Assembly (NCBI RefSeq): GCF_900105945.1
Contig: NZ_FNSO01000004.1
Location: 2,790,001-2,854,000, forward strand
Reading direction: 5' to 3'
Origin: Amycolatopsis tolypomycina
GTDB taxonomy: Bacteria > Actinomycetota > Actinomycetes > Mycobacteriales > Pseudonocardiaceae
DNA length: 64,000 nt
Position 1 is the stretch's first letter, and every line of letters starts with the position of its first letter. Both the position numbers and the translations under genes were made by a program. Of this stretch, positions 1 through 8,086 are shown piece by piece. Under the pieces are notes generated by a model that was not told where the DNA came from, did no database searches, and saw nothing but the letters and a program-made list of their open reading frames with translations.

Positions 1-1
1 C

Positions 2-247
2 GACGGCGGTGAAGCCGAGGCGCGGCGGGCGCTGGGCGCGGTGCGCGACGGGCTCGGGCCCGAATTCGGCACCACCGGGTACGTCAACTACCTCGACCCG
101 GACATGCCGGACTGGGCGCGGGCGTACTACGGGGTGAATCTGCCGCGGCTGCGCGCGATCGCCCGGAAGTATGACCCGCACGGGCTTTTCGCCTTCCCGC
201 AAGGGCTTTCCGGGCCCCGCTCGACTGTCCAAAGGGGAGAGTCCTAG
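2..247 (+). CDS. FAD-linked oxidase, berberine-bridge type (C-terminal fragment)
   Basis: The reading frame is open from the window edge to a TAG stop, so only the last ~80 residues are present. They contain the pattern YVNY.DPD..DWARAYYG.NLPRLR....YDP.G.F.FPQ, which is the C-terminal BBE domain of FAD-binding oxidoreductases (vanillyl-alcohol-oxidase/PCMH fold). These enzymes usually carry covalently bound flavin and oxidise alcohols, sugars or alkaloid-like substrates. The flavin-binding half lies outside the window, so substrate and cofactor linkage cannot be judged. The last ~20 residues after FPQ are a family-atypical tail (GLSGPRSTVQRGES). Confidence 0.85.
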   Translation, partial: DGGEAEARRALGAVRDGLGPEFGTTGYVNYLDPDMPDWARAYYGVNLPRLRAIARKYDPHGLFAFPQGLSGPRSTVQRGES

Positions 248-278
248 ACTGCGCCGGATCCGGCGGCAGGAGGCAACG

Positions 279-1262
279 GTGCTCGACCTGGCATTCTCCA
301 CAGAGGACCTGGCGCACACCCGGTTCGCGTTCTCCCCGGCCTGGGAGATCGTCGCGAGCGTCCGCGTCCTGAACTCGCCGGGCCAGCACGCCCTGCACCT
401 GCCGTGGATCAAGCGCGCCACCGCGGCGCTCGACGGCGCCGGCCTCGACATCGGGCTGCTGCGCGACCTCGTCCCGCTGCGGCACCTGCCCGGGTTCCTG
501 GCCGGTACGCCGTCGACGCCGCTGCCCGACCTGGCCGACGAGCTCGCCGACCTGCGCGACGTGCCCGCCCGCCTGGTCCGCCGCGAACTGGACGCGATGG
601 CCGGGCCGCGCTCGCCCGCGCTGGCCCGCCTCCACCGCGACCCCGAGGCGGGCCTCGAGCGGCTCGCGACGCTGATGGAGCGGTACTGGCAGCTCGTGCT
701 GGCCCCGGACTGGCCCCGGATCCGCGCGCTGCTCGAGGCCGACGTGCTGTACCGGTCCCGGCTGCTGGCCCAGGGCGGGGCCGCCGAGCTGTTCAACGAC
801 CTCACGCCGCTGGTCCGCTGGCAGGGCGGCACGCTCACGGTGGCGCACCGGCACCTGCACGCCGCCGTCCCGCTCGACGGACGCGGTCTCGTGCTCGTGC
901 CCTCGGCGTTCGTCTGGCCGCGCGTCTTCTCCAAGACCGACGCGCGCTGGCAGCCGGTGCTGCGCTACCCGCCGCGGGGGATCGCCACGCTGTGGGAGAC
1001 CGGCACGGCCACCGCGCCCGGCGCGCTGGCCGCCGTGGTGGGCCGCGGCCGCGCGATGCTGCTGGCCGAGCTGGCCGCGCCGGCGTCCACCGCGGAACTG
1101 GCCCGGCGCAGCGGGCTGAGCGCCGGCGCGGTGTCGCAGCACCTCGGTGTCCTGAAGGCCGCGGGCCTGGTCAGCGGCCACCGTGCTGGACGTCACGTGC
1201 TCTACGCCCGCACCGCGCTCGCGGAATCCCTGGTCGCGGGCACCGGCGAAGTGGACTGCTGA
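279..1262 (+). CDS. ArsR-like winged-helix transcriptional regulator
   Basis: The protein is 327 aa if started at this GTG, which sits 5 nt after a strong GGCAGGAGG site; a longer in-frame ATG at 171 would run through the end of the oxidase gene and is rejected. The N-terminal ~250 residues (beginning VLDLAFSTEDLAHTRFAF) resemble the uncharacterised effector region found in many actinobacterial ArsR-type proteins (DUF5937-like). The last ~70 residues form a winged helix-turn-helix with the ArsR recognition-helix pattern LAR.SGLSAGAVSQHLGVLKAAGLV. No metal-binding cysteine pair is visible, so the ligand is probably not a metal. It lies 31 bp behind the oxidase gene on the same strand; the target is unknown. 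Confidence 0.8.
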   Translation: MLDLAFSTEDLAHTRFAFSPAWEIVASVRVLNSPGQHALHLPWIKRATAALDGAGLDIGLLRDLVPLRHLPGFLAGTPSTPLPDLADELADLRDVPARLVRRELDAMAGPRSPALARLHRDPEAGLERLATLMERYWQLVLAPDWPRIRALLEADVLYRSRLLAQGGAAELFNDLTPLVRWQGGTLTVAHRHLHAAVPLDGRGLVLVPSAFVWPRVFSKTDARWQPVLRYPPRGIATLWETGTATAPGALAAVVGRGRAMLLAELAAPASTAELARRSGLSAGAVSQHLGVLKAAGLVSGHRAGRHVLYARTALAESLVAGTGEVDC

Positions 1263-1349
1263 GATACCCGCGTACTGGCCTGCTTGAAGGGTCCACCGCG
1301 GACCTACCCTCGGACTCGTCCACCCCCGAACGTGTCGAAAGGCCTCGTC

Positions 1350-2273
1350 GTGTCCGAGCAACAGCCCACCCCCACCAGCGGCACCGTCCAGTCCGTCACC
1401 GGCACCGCGAAGGTGAAGCGCGGCATGGCCGAGATGCTCAAGGGCGGCGTCATCATGGACGTGGTCACCGCCGAGCAGGCCAAGATCGCCGAAGACGCCG
1501 GCGCGGTCGCGGTGATGGCGCTCGAGCGCGTGCCGGCCGACATCCGCGCCCAGGGCGGCGTCGCCCGGATGAGCGACCCCGACCTGATCGACGGCATCAT
1601 CGAGGCCGTCTCGATCCCGGTGATGGCCAAGGCCCGCATCGGCCACTTCGTCGAGGCGCAGGTCCTGCAGTCCCTCGGCGTGGACTACGTCGACGAGTCC
1701 GAGGTCCTCACCCCGGCCGACTACGCCAACCACATCGACAAGTGGGCCTTCACGGTGCCCTTCGTGTGCGGCGCGACCAACCTCGGCGAGGCCCTCCGCC
1801 GGATCACCGAGGGCGCGGCGATGATCCGCTCCAAGGGCGAGGCCGGCACCGGCGACGTCTCCAACGCCACCACCCACATGCGCAAGATCCGCCAGGAGAT
1901 CCGCCGGCTGCAGAACCTGCCCGAGGACGAGCTGTTCGTCGCGGCGAAGGAGCTGCAGGCGCCGTACGAACTGGTTCGCGAAGTGGCCGAGGCCGGGAAG
2001 CTGCCGGTCGTGCTGTTCACCGCCGGCGGCATCGCGACCCCGGCCGACGCGGCGATGATGATGCAGCTCGGCGCCGAGGGCGTGTTCGTCGGCTCGGGCA
2101 TCTTCAAGTCCGGCAACCCGGCCCAGCGCGCCGAGGCGATCGTCAAGGCGACGACGTTCTACGACGACCCGGACGTGCTGGCCAAGGTGTCCCGCGGCCT
2201 GGGCGAGGCGATGGTCGGCATCAACGTCGAGGAGCTGCCGGAGCCCCACCGCCTCGCCGAGCGCGGCTGGTAA
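1350..2273 (+). CDS. pdxS: pyridoxal 5'-phosphate synthase, lyase/synthase subunit PdxS
   Basis: This 307-aa TIM-barrel enzyme makes PLP from ribose 5-phosphate, glyceraldehyde 3-phosphate and ammonia supplied by PdxT. Signature stretches [29 protein letters not shown] and [12 protein letters not shown] are intact. The two catalytic lysines are at K94 ([11 protein letters not shown]) and K162 ([10 protein letters not shown]), with the 68-residue spacing known for the family. The GTG at 1350 is chosen because GAAAGG precedes it by 7 nt; upstream GTG and ATG codons in frame lack good sites. Its partner pdxT is about 10 kb downstream rather than adjacent. Confidence 0.97.
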   Translation: MSEQQPTPTSGTVQSVTGTAKVKRGMAEMLKGGVIMDVVTAEQAKIAEDAGAVAVMALERVPADIRAQGGVARMSDPDLIDGIIEAVSIPVMAKARIGHFVEAQVLQSLGVDYVDESEVLTPADYANHIDKWAFTVPFVCGATNLGEALRRITEGAAMIRSKGEAGTGDVSNATTHMRKIRQEIRRLQNLPEDELFVAAKELQAPYELVREVAEAGKLPVVLFTAGGIATPADAAMMMQLGAEGVFVGSGIFKSGNPAQRAEAIVKATTFYDDPDVLAKVSRGLGEAMVGINVEELPEPHRLAERGW

Positions 2274-2290
2274 CGCCACCCCGAACGATC

Positions 2291-2325
2291 GAGAGGCCCG
2301 TGAACGGTGTGTTCACGGGCCTCTC
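2291..2325. terminator. bidirectional hairpin terminator after pdxS
   Basis: A perfect 15-bp inverted repeat (arms 2291-2305 and 2311-2325, GAGAGGCCCGTGAAC and its complement) encloses the loop GGTGT. It lies between the convergent pdxS and DUF4190-type gene. There is no T run, as is usual in actinomycetes. Confidence 0.8.
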
Positions 2326-2333
2326 GCATGTCG

Positions 2334-2993
2334 TCAGCGGCCCAGCGGCGCGGTGAACTGCCGGCTCGACGACACCTGCAGCGTGCAGACGGCGTTGAAC
2401 TTCCCGGCCAGCCAGGCCTTCGAGTCCGGGTAGAACACCCCGAGTTCGGCCTCGACCGGCGGCGTGTGGCCGGGCCCGAACTTCGCGGTGCGACGCAACT
2501 CGCAGCCGGTCTTCGCCTGGTCCTCGAGGTAGTCCTCGCCGGGGTACTCGCCCTTGAGATAGCCCTTCAGCGGCACGGTGTCGAACGCCTCGCCGTCGTG
2601 CGGCTTCGCGCAGTCGGCCTTCGTCGCGTCCAGGCCGTAGCCTTCCGGCGTGTTGTAGCACTCGCCGACCTTGAGTCCCACGATCGTGGGAGTCGTGCCG
2701 ATCGTTTCGGCCTTGCCGGCGATGTAGATGACGCCGATGGTCAGGCCGCCCGCCCACAGCAGGCTCAGCACGATGCCGGCGATGGCCATGCCGCGCCCGG
2801 CCTGGCCGGTCCGGCCGATCTGGACCAGCGCGACGATCCCCAGGATCAGGCCGAGGACCAGGGAGAGCCCGCAGACGCCGAGGAAGCCGAGGATCAGCGA
2901 CGCGATCGCGAACCCGTTCCGGCCCGTCGGGACCGGCGGAGCCTGCACCCCGGGCATCCACTGCGGCGGGTTCGGCGGGTACTGCTCGGTCAT
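2334..2993 (-). CDS. DUF4190 membrane protein with septum-formation-like extracellular domain
   Basis: A 219-aa protein. A short Pro-rich N-terminus (MTEQYPPNPPQW) leads to two hydrophobic helices flanking a Gly/Arg loop (GFAIASLILGFLGV... and GMAIAGIVLSLLW...), the DUF4190 arrangement. After it comes an extracytoplasmic domain starting VGLKVGECYNTPEG, with conserved Cys residues and CAKPHDGEAFDTV, which matches the Septum_form family pattern (C..PHDGEVF). The start is the ATG 9 nt after a GGGGGAA-type site (read on the minus strand). It is divergent from the HerA-like cassette and may share its promoter region (2994-3120). Its role is unknown; a cell-envelope function is inferred. Confidence 0.8.
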   Translation of the reverse strand: MTEQYPPNPPQWMPGVQAPPVPTGRNGFAIASLILGFLGVCGLSLVLGLILGIVALVQIGRTGQAGRGMAIAGIVLSLLWAGGLTIGVIYIAGKAETIGTTPTIVGLKVGECYNTPEGYGLDATKADCAKPHDGEAFDTVPLKGYLKGEYPGEDYLEDQAKTGCELRRTAKFGPGHTPPVEAELGVFYPDSKAWLAGKFNAVCTLQVSSSRQFTAPLGR

Positions 2994-3120
2994 GGTTCCC
3001 CCTGAGTGATCGACATCGAGCGGTGGACAGTATGGACAAATCCGGGGGAAAGTGTCACATCGGGTTAGCCCATCCGGCAGAATGGGCCCCCGACACGGGC
3101 GGGCGAGGACCGGAGGCGCT

Positions 3121-5034
3121 GTGCAGGGGCGGGACGTTGTCGTGGCCGGGCGGACGACGGAGATGTGGGAGCGGCTCTTCCAGCCGGCCGAGCGGTGGGG
3201 CTGGGAGTTCGTCAAGCCCGTGCCCGCGGCGGTCAGCCCGGAGGCGGGCACCCCGCCGATCGCGGAACAGGTGTACGCGCCGCAGGACTACCAGCTGCGG
3301 GAGAAGCGCAGCAAGCGAGCGTGGATCGGGCTGCTCGGCTACGTCGTGCTGGCCTTCGTGGTGGCGCTGATGGCCGCCGGGATGGTGCAGGCGGTGGCCA
3401 AGCAGGTGCCCGCCGCCATCGAGGTGACGGGCTGGGTCGTGCTGGGCACCGGCGTCCTGCTGGCGGTCTGGAACCTCCTCCGCACCCGGCGCCGGTTCAG
3501 CGTGATGAAGCGTGACTACACCACCCGCTACAACGGCGCTGTCGAACGCTACAACCAGGCGTACACGTCGTGGCAGCAGCGCGTCGCCGAGCACGACCGG
3601 CGCGAGGCGCGGCGGGTGGCGGAGGCGATGCGCTGGTACCCGGTCCAGCTGACCTCGCGCCCGGCCCGGATCGACGTCTTCGGCGGCACCGAGGACGGCT
3701 GGGCGAGCCTGCTCATGACCGTCGGGTCGACGCAGCTCGCCGCCGGCTCGTCGGTGTTCCTGCTCGACTTCACCGACCTCGCGGTGGGGGACAACCTCGC
3801 GGTCGCGGCGGCGGCCAAGGGCTACCCCGTGGCCGTCCAGGAGCTGCCCCGCGACCTCGCCGAACTCGGCATCATCGCCGACCTCGACGCGACGGAGCTG
3901 GCCGAGGTGATCGCCGAGACCATGCACACGATGAACCGCACCCAGTTCGGCGCGGACCTGCGCGGCCTGCACATCGACCTGCTCACCGCCGTCGGCGAGC
4001 GGCTGAGCGGACCGCCCACCTTCGCCAAGCTCGTCGCCGGGCTGCAGGTGTTCCGCCGGGTCTACGACGCGGGCTCGGACGACACCCTCTCGCCGGACGA
4101 GGTGCGCAAGCTCAACTCCTATGTGGACACCGTCGGCAGCACCGAGCAGACCCGCAACGAGCTCCAGGCGCTCGAAGGCGAGCTGCGCGGGCTGGCCAGG
4201 GCGGAACGCGCGTCGGAGACGCAGACGACGGCGGGGTTCCGCGCGTTGTGGCCGGTGCGCGGCTACTCCGTCGTCGCGACCAGGTCCAAGACCGGGCGGC
4301 ACCGCCGGCTCGTCGAGCACATCGTCTTCCACCGCACGCTGCAGGAGCTGCACACCCGCGAGTCGACCGGCCGCGAGACGCTGATCGTCGCGGGTGCCGA
4401 CCAGATCGGGCTCGAATCGCTCGAGGCCATGGCGCGCCAGGCGCGCCGCGCGGGCGTCCGGCTGATCTTCCTCGTCCAGCACCTGCGCGACGACATGCAG
4501 AAGCTGCTCGGCGCCGCGGGCACCGTCACGCTGCTGATGCAGCTCGGCAACGGCGACGAGGCGGCGAACGCCGCGGAGTTCATCGGCCGCGGGCACAAGT
4601 TCGAGCTGTCGCAGCTGACTCTCCAGGTCGGGCGGACGCTGACCCACGGCACGTCGTCGACCGAGGGGGTGTCCGTGGGCGTGCAACGCTCCCGCGGCTA
4701 CACCTACGGCGGGTCGTCCGGGGGTTCGACCGGGCCGAGCGGCTCGAGTTCGAACTCGAGCAGCTCGTGGAGCACCACCAACACCACCACCCACAGCCGG
4801 GAACGGAACTGGTCGGAGACGGTCTCGCAGTCCGAAGCCGACTCCGAGAACCGGGGCATGACCGCGGCCCGCGTCTACGAGTTCGAGGTCGAGCCGACCG
4901 CCCTGCAGGGGCTCGCGCCGACGGCGTTCGTGATGGTCGAAAACGGTGCGTCGGGCCGTCGGGTGCTGACCGGCGACTGCAATCCGGGCACCGTGCTGCT
5001 CGACCGGGTCGCCGATCGCCCCCGCATCGGCTGA
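3121..5034 (+). CDS. membrane-anchored HerA/FtsK-like protein lacking ATPase motifs
   Basis: A 637-aa protein; the GTG start is preceded by GGAGG at 4 nt. Two transmembrane helices lie at about residues 68-92 and 101-122, followed by a charged stretch. The rest parallels the ATPase encoded next door. The position of the P-loop reads EDGWASLLMT (about 192-200) with no GKS/T, and the Walker B strand reads LIVAGADQ (421-428) without the Glu. A following segment (GVRLIFLVQHLRDDM) matches the neighbour's GIVVAEQIPGKIV region. A Ser/Thr-rich spacer (about 531-560) resembles linkers seen in DUF87/TraG-type proteins. I infer an inactive partner that anchors or scaffolds the active ATPase at the membrane. 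It is the first gene of a four-gene set; the function is unknown. Confidence 0.7.
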   Translation: MQGRDVVVAGRTTEMWERLFQPAERWGWEFVKPVPAAVSPEAGTPPIAEQVYAPQDYQLREKRSKRAWIGLLGYVVLAFVVALMAAGMVQAVAKQVPAAIEVTGWVVLGTGVLLAVWNLLRTRRRFSVMKRDYTTRYNGAVERYNQAYTSWQQRVAEHDRREARRVAEAMRWYPVQLTSRPARIDVFGGTEDGWASLLMTVGSTQLAAGSSVFLLDFTDLAVGDNLAVAAAAKGYPVAVQELPRDLAELGIIADLDATELAEVIAETMHTMNRTQFGADLRGLHIDLLTAVGERLSGPPTFAKLVAGLQVFRRVYDAGSDDTLSPDEVRKLNSYVDTVGSTEQTRNELQALEGELRGLARAERASETQTTAGFRALWPVRGYSVVATRSKTGRHRRLVEHIVFHRTLQELHTRESTGRETLIVAGADQIGLESLEAMARQARRAGVRLIFLVQHLRDDMQKLLGAAGTVTLLMQLGNGDEAANAAEFIGRGHKFELSQLTLQVGRTLTHGTSSTEGVSVGVQRSRGYTYGGSSGGSTGPSGSSSNSSSSWSTTNTTTHSRERNWSETVSQSEADSENRGMTAARVYEFEVEPTALQGLAPTAFVMVENGASGRRVLTGDCNPGTVLLDRVADRPRIG

Positions 5035-5042
5035 GGCCCGCC

Positions 5043-7886
5043 GTGCTGGAGGGGTTCGCGTTCCACGACCTGCTGGCCGTCCCGCGCGGCGACGACCTCG
5101 CGACGGGGGTGGACCGGCCCGACGAAACCGGCGGCCGCGCACCGGCGCAGCTGTTCGCCGCGCTGTCCGCGGCGCACGCCGGCCTGCGGTTCCGTGGCCC
5201 CGACGCGGCCTTCGCCGTGGCGTGGGAGCGGCCGGCGGGCAGCCGCGCGCTGCGGGTGCTGGTCGGTGGCCGCCCGCATTCGCCCGTCGCCCGCGAGGGG
5301 GAAGACGGGGTCGTCCCGGTGCTGTACCCGCCGGGCGGGCTCGGCCGGGCGGCGGACACCGCGGAGATCGCCGCCCGGTGGGCGGCACTGCCGTCCTGGA
5401 CGCGCTGCACGGGCGGCTCGGATCCACTGTGGACACCGCAGTCGGGTGGCGAAGCGCCCGGCCGGGGCGGGTTCGACGACTACGTCGCCCACATGCCCGG
5501 CGCGTTCGCCTGGCTGGTCGTGGCGGAACCCGTTGGCACCGAGGCGGTCGAGCGCGAGCTGCTCGGGCTGGAGACCACGATGCCGCGGCTGCGGCAGCGG
5601 GAGAACTCCGAGCCGGACCGGATCGCTCTGCTGCGCGCGGAAGGCCGGTTCCGGGAGCTGTCACGCGCGCGGCCCGCGGGCCTGTGGAACGTGCACGTCC
5701 TCGTCGGCGGGCCGGACGAAGCGGCGACCCGTGCGGCGGCCGCGTTGCTGTGCAGCGCCAGCGACCTCGACGCGCTGCCGTACGTGCTGACGCCGGGTTC
5801 CGCCTGCGCCGGGTTCGCCGAGGTCTGGGCCAAACCGGTCGAAGACGGTGCGCTGGGCTCGCCGTTCCGGGCGACCGGCGAGCTCGTCGCGGCGCTCGCC
5901 CGGCCGCCGAGACGGGAGCTGCCCGGCATCCGGATGACCGAGCCGCCGCTGTTCGACGTCACGCCCGAACACACCGGCGACGTCCCGCTGGGCACGGTGC
6001 TCGACGACGCCGACCAGCCGGTCGGGGAGTTCGGCGTCGCGCTGGACACCCTCAACCGGCACACGTTCGTCGCCGGGGCCACCGGCTCGGGCAAGTCCCA
6101 GACCGTGCGGCACCTCCTGGAGGGGCTGCACCGCGCCGGGGTGCCGTGGCTGGTGATCGAGCCCGCGAAGGCCGAGTACGCCACGATGGCGGGCCGGCTC
6201 GGCGCCGACGGGCAGGTCACGGTGATCCGGCCCGGCGACCCCACGGCCTACCCCGGCGGGCTGAACCCCCTGGAACCCGTCGAGGGCTTCCCGCTGCAGA
6301 CCCACCTGGACCTCGTCCGCGCCCTGTTCCTGGCCGCCTTCGACGCCGACGAGCCGTTTCCGCAGGTCCTGGCCCAGGCGTTGACCCGGTGCTACACCGA
6401 CCAGGGCTGGGACACCGTGACCGGGCAGGTGCGCGGGCGGGTCGGTCCGGTGAAGTACCCGAGCCTCGGCGACCTGCAGGCGACCGCGATCGAGGTGGTC
6501 AAGGGCATCGGCTACGGCAAGGAGGTCGCCGACAACGTCCGCGGCTTCGTCGACGTCCGGATCGGCTCGCTGCGGCTGGGCACGCCCGGCCGGTTCTTCG
6601 AGGGCGGGCACCCGCTGGACGTCGCGGCGTTGCTGCGGGGCAACGTCGTGCTGGAGATCGAGGACATCGGTTCCGACGCCGACAAGGCGTTCTTCATCGG
6701 GGCGGTGCTGATCCGGCTGTTCGAGCACCTGCGCGTCCACCACCGGCACGGCTCGCGCGGGCTGAAGCACGTCCTGGTGCTGGAGGAGGCACACCGGCTG
6801 CTGAAGCGCGCCGAGCCGGGCAGCCCGGCCGAGCACGCGGTGGAGCTGTTCACCTCCCTGCTGGCGGAAATCCGGGCCTACGGCGAGGGAATCGTCGTCG
6901 CCGAGCAGATCCCGGGCAAGATCGTGCCGGACGTCGTCAAGAACACCGCGTGCAAGATCCTGCACCGGCTGCCGGCGGAGGACGATCGCCAGGCCGTCGG
7001 CGCGACGATGAACCTGAGTGAGGCCCAGTCCCGCCACGTCGTGACGTTGCCCCCGGGCCGGGCGGCGGTGTTCACCGACGGCATGGACCGGCCGCTGCGG
7101 TTGCGGATGCCGCTGAACGAAGCCGCCGAGGACACGGCGCGCGTGTCGAAGTCGCCACCGGTGGCCGCCCGCCGGAGTGCCGCTTGTGGCCGGTTGTGCG
7201 CCGCGTCGCCGTGCACGCTGGGCCGGATCGGCGAGGCTGTGCACCGGGCGGACCACGACCCGAAACTGGTGCTGTGGCTGGAACTGCTGACGGTCTCGCA
7301 CCTCACCGGCCGCCGCGCCCCCGAGCCGGACCAGGGCTGGCTCGCCTCGCTGCGGCGTTCGTTCGACGAGCAGACACTGGAGTGCGCGGTGGCGCACCGC
7401 ATCCAGGCGGCGGTCGACGCGCGCTACGCGGGCATCGCGGAGTACAACGCCCCCGGCGAGTTCGTCGCGCACCTGGCAGGCAGCGCGACGCGCACGCTGA
7501 ACGGCGAGCCCGGTTGCGCCTTCCCGGAAGTCCGGTGGCAGGCAGGCACCTACCGGTGGTTCGACGTCAAGCGGGCCCTGAAACCGCGCGAGGGCCCGGA
7601 CGACGCACCGCACCCCGCAACGGAATCGTGGGCCGCGCGCGGCCTGGAGCTGAGCGGGCGCACCCGGGCCGAGCAGCTCGCGGAGCTGCTCGACCGCCCC
7701 GAGTGCTGGCGCGACGACGACGCAACAGTGCTCGGCACGGTGCGGCCGACGCTGATCGACATCGCGGTCCGGAAGCTCAGCAGGGAAGGAGATCCGGGCA
7801 AGCGCCTGCTGCACGCGGCCGGCTTCCTGAACCTGCCCAACAGCTGGGCGGTGGCGGTGCTCAAGCTGGCGGGGAGGGACCGATGA
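5043..7886 (+). CDS. HerA/FtsK-like ATPase (DUF87-type P-loop NTPase)
   Basis: A 947-aa protein. Walker A is GATGSGKS (residues 345-352) and Walker B is VLVLEEAH (577-584), with the sensor region PGKIVPDVVKNTACKI downstream, all typical of HerA-type hexameric DNA or protein pumps. The ~320-residue N-terminal region before the ATPase core has no family I recognise. The ~240-residue C-terminal extension carries a small Cys cluster (CGRLCAASPC) that could bind metal. The GTG start 8 nt after the previous stop is chosen from position; its ribosome site is weak, and a GTG at 5109 is an alternative. It overlaps the next gene by ATGA. The upstream open frame to 3570 is a shadow of the previous gene. 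Confidence 0.8.
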   Translation: MLEGFAFHDLLAVPRGDDLATGVDRPDETGGRAPAQLFAALSAAHAGLRFRGPDAAFAVAWERPAGSRALRVLVGGRPHSPVAREGEDGVVPVLYPPGGLGRAADTAEIAARWAALPSWTRCTGGSDPLWTPQSGGEAPGRGGFDDYVAHMPGAFAWLVVAEPVGTEAVERELLGLETTMPRLRQRENSEPDRIALLRAEGRFRELSRARPAGLWNVHVLVGGPDEAATRAAAALLCSASDLDALPYVLTPGSACAGFAEVWAKPVEDGALGSPFRATGELVAALARPPRRELPGIRMTEPPLFDVTPEHTGDVPLGTVLDDADQPVGEFGVALDTLNRHTFVAGATGSGKSQTVRHLLEGLHRAGVPWLVIEPAKAEYATMAGRLGADGQVTVIRPGDPTAYPGGLNPLEPVEGFPLQTHLDLVRALFLAAFDADEPFPQVLAQALTRCYTDQGWDTVTGQVRGRVGPVKYPSLGDLQATAIEVVKGIGYGKEVADNVRGFVDVRIGSLRLGTPGRFFEGGHPLDVAALLRGNVVLEIEDIGSDADKAFFIGAVLIRLFEHLRVHHRHGSRGLKHVLVLEEAHRLLKRAEPGSPAEHAVELFTSLLAEIRAYGEGIVVAEQIPGKIVPDVVKNTACKILHRLPAEDDRQAVGATMNLSEAQSRHVVTLPPGRAAVFTDGMDRPLRLRMPLNEAAEDTARVSKSPPVAARRSAACGRLCAASPCTLGRIGEAVHRADHDPKLVLWLELLTVSHLTGRRAPEPDQGWLASLRRSFDEQTLECAVAHRIQAAVDARYAGIAEYNAPGEFVAHLAGSATRTLNGEPGCAFPEVRWQAGTYRWFDVKRALKPREGPDDAPHPATESWAARGLELSGRTRAEQLAELLDRPECWRDDDATVLGTVRPTLIDIAVRKLSREGDPGKRLLHAAGFLNLPNSWAVAVLKLAGRDR

Positions 7887-8086
7887 GGGAGACCGGCGAC
7901 GAGGAAGCCGAGGCCAGGGAGGGCGTCCGAGCTGACTGGGCGGCGGAGGTGGCGAACACGATGGGCGGCGAGATCGCGGAGGCGATCACCCCGATCGCGC
8001 GGGACGTGTACGAGAGCCGGGAACAGGACAAGATCCAGGCTGACGCGCAGCTCGTGCGCCAGTTCGGCAAGAAGAGCGAAGAATGA
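7883..8086 (+). CDS. 67-aa hypothetical protein of the HerA-like cassette
   Basis: A small charged, soluble protein that overlaps the ATPase stop (ATGA) and the next gene's start (ATGA), so it is almost certainly translated and coupled. The sequence is predicted mostly helical (ADWAAEVANTMGGEIAEAI, then DVYESREQDKIQADAQLVRQF). It has no recognised domain, Cys or signal. Its fixed place between the ATPase and the acidic protein suggests an adaptor role, which is inference only. Confidence 0.75.
   Translation: MRETGDEEAEAREGVRADWAAEVANTMGGEIAEAITPIARDVYESREQDKIQADAQLVRQFGKKSEE

Noticed and set aside
84..2279. 731-aa open frame antisense to pdxS
   Set aside because: Low-complexity Arg/Gly composition and no domain; pdxS is unquestionably the real gene.
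3570..5042. Extension of the HerA-like ATPase upstream to 3570
   Set aside because: The extension is in a different frame of the membrane protein gene and reads as Arg/Pro/Ala noise; the true protein starts near 5043.
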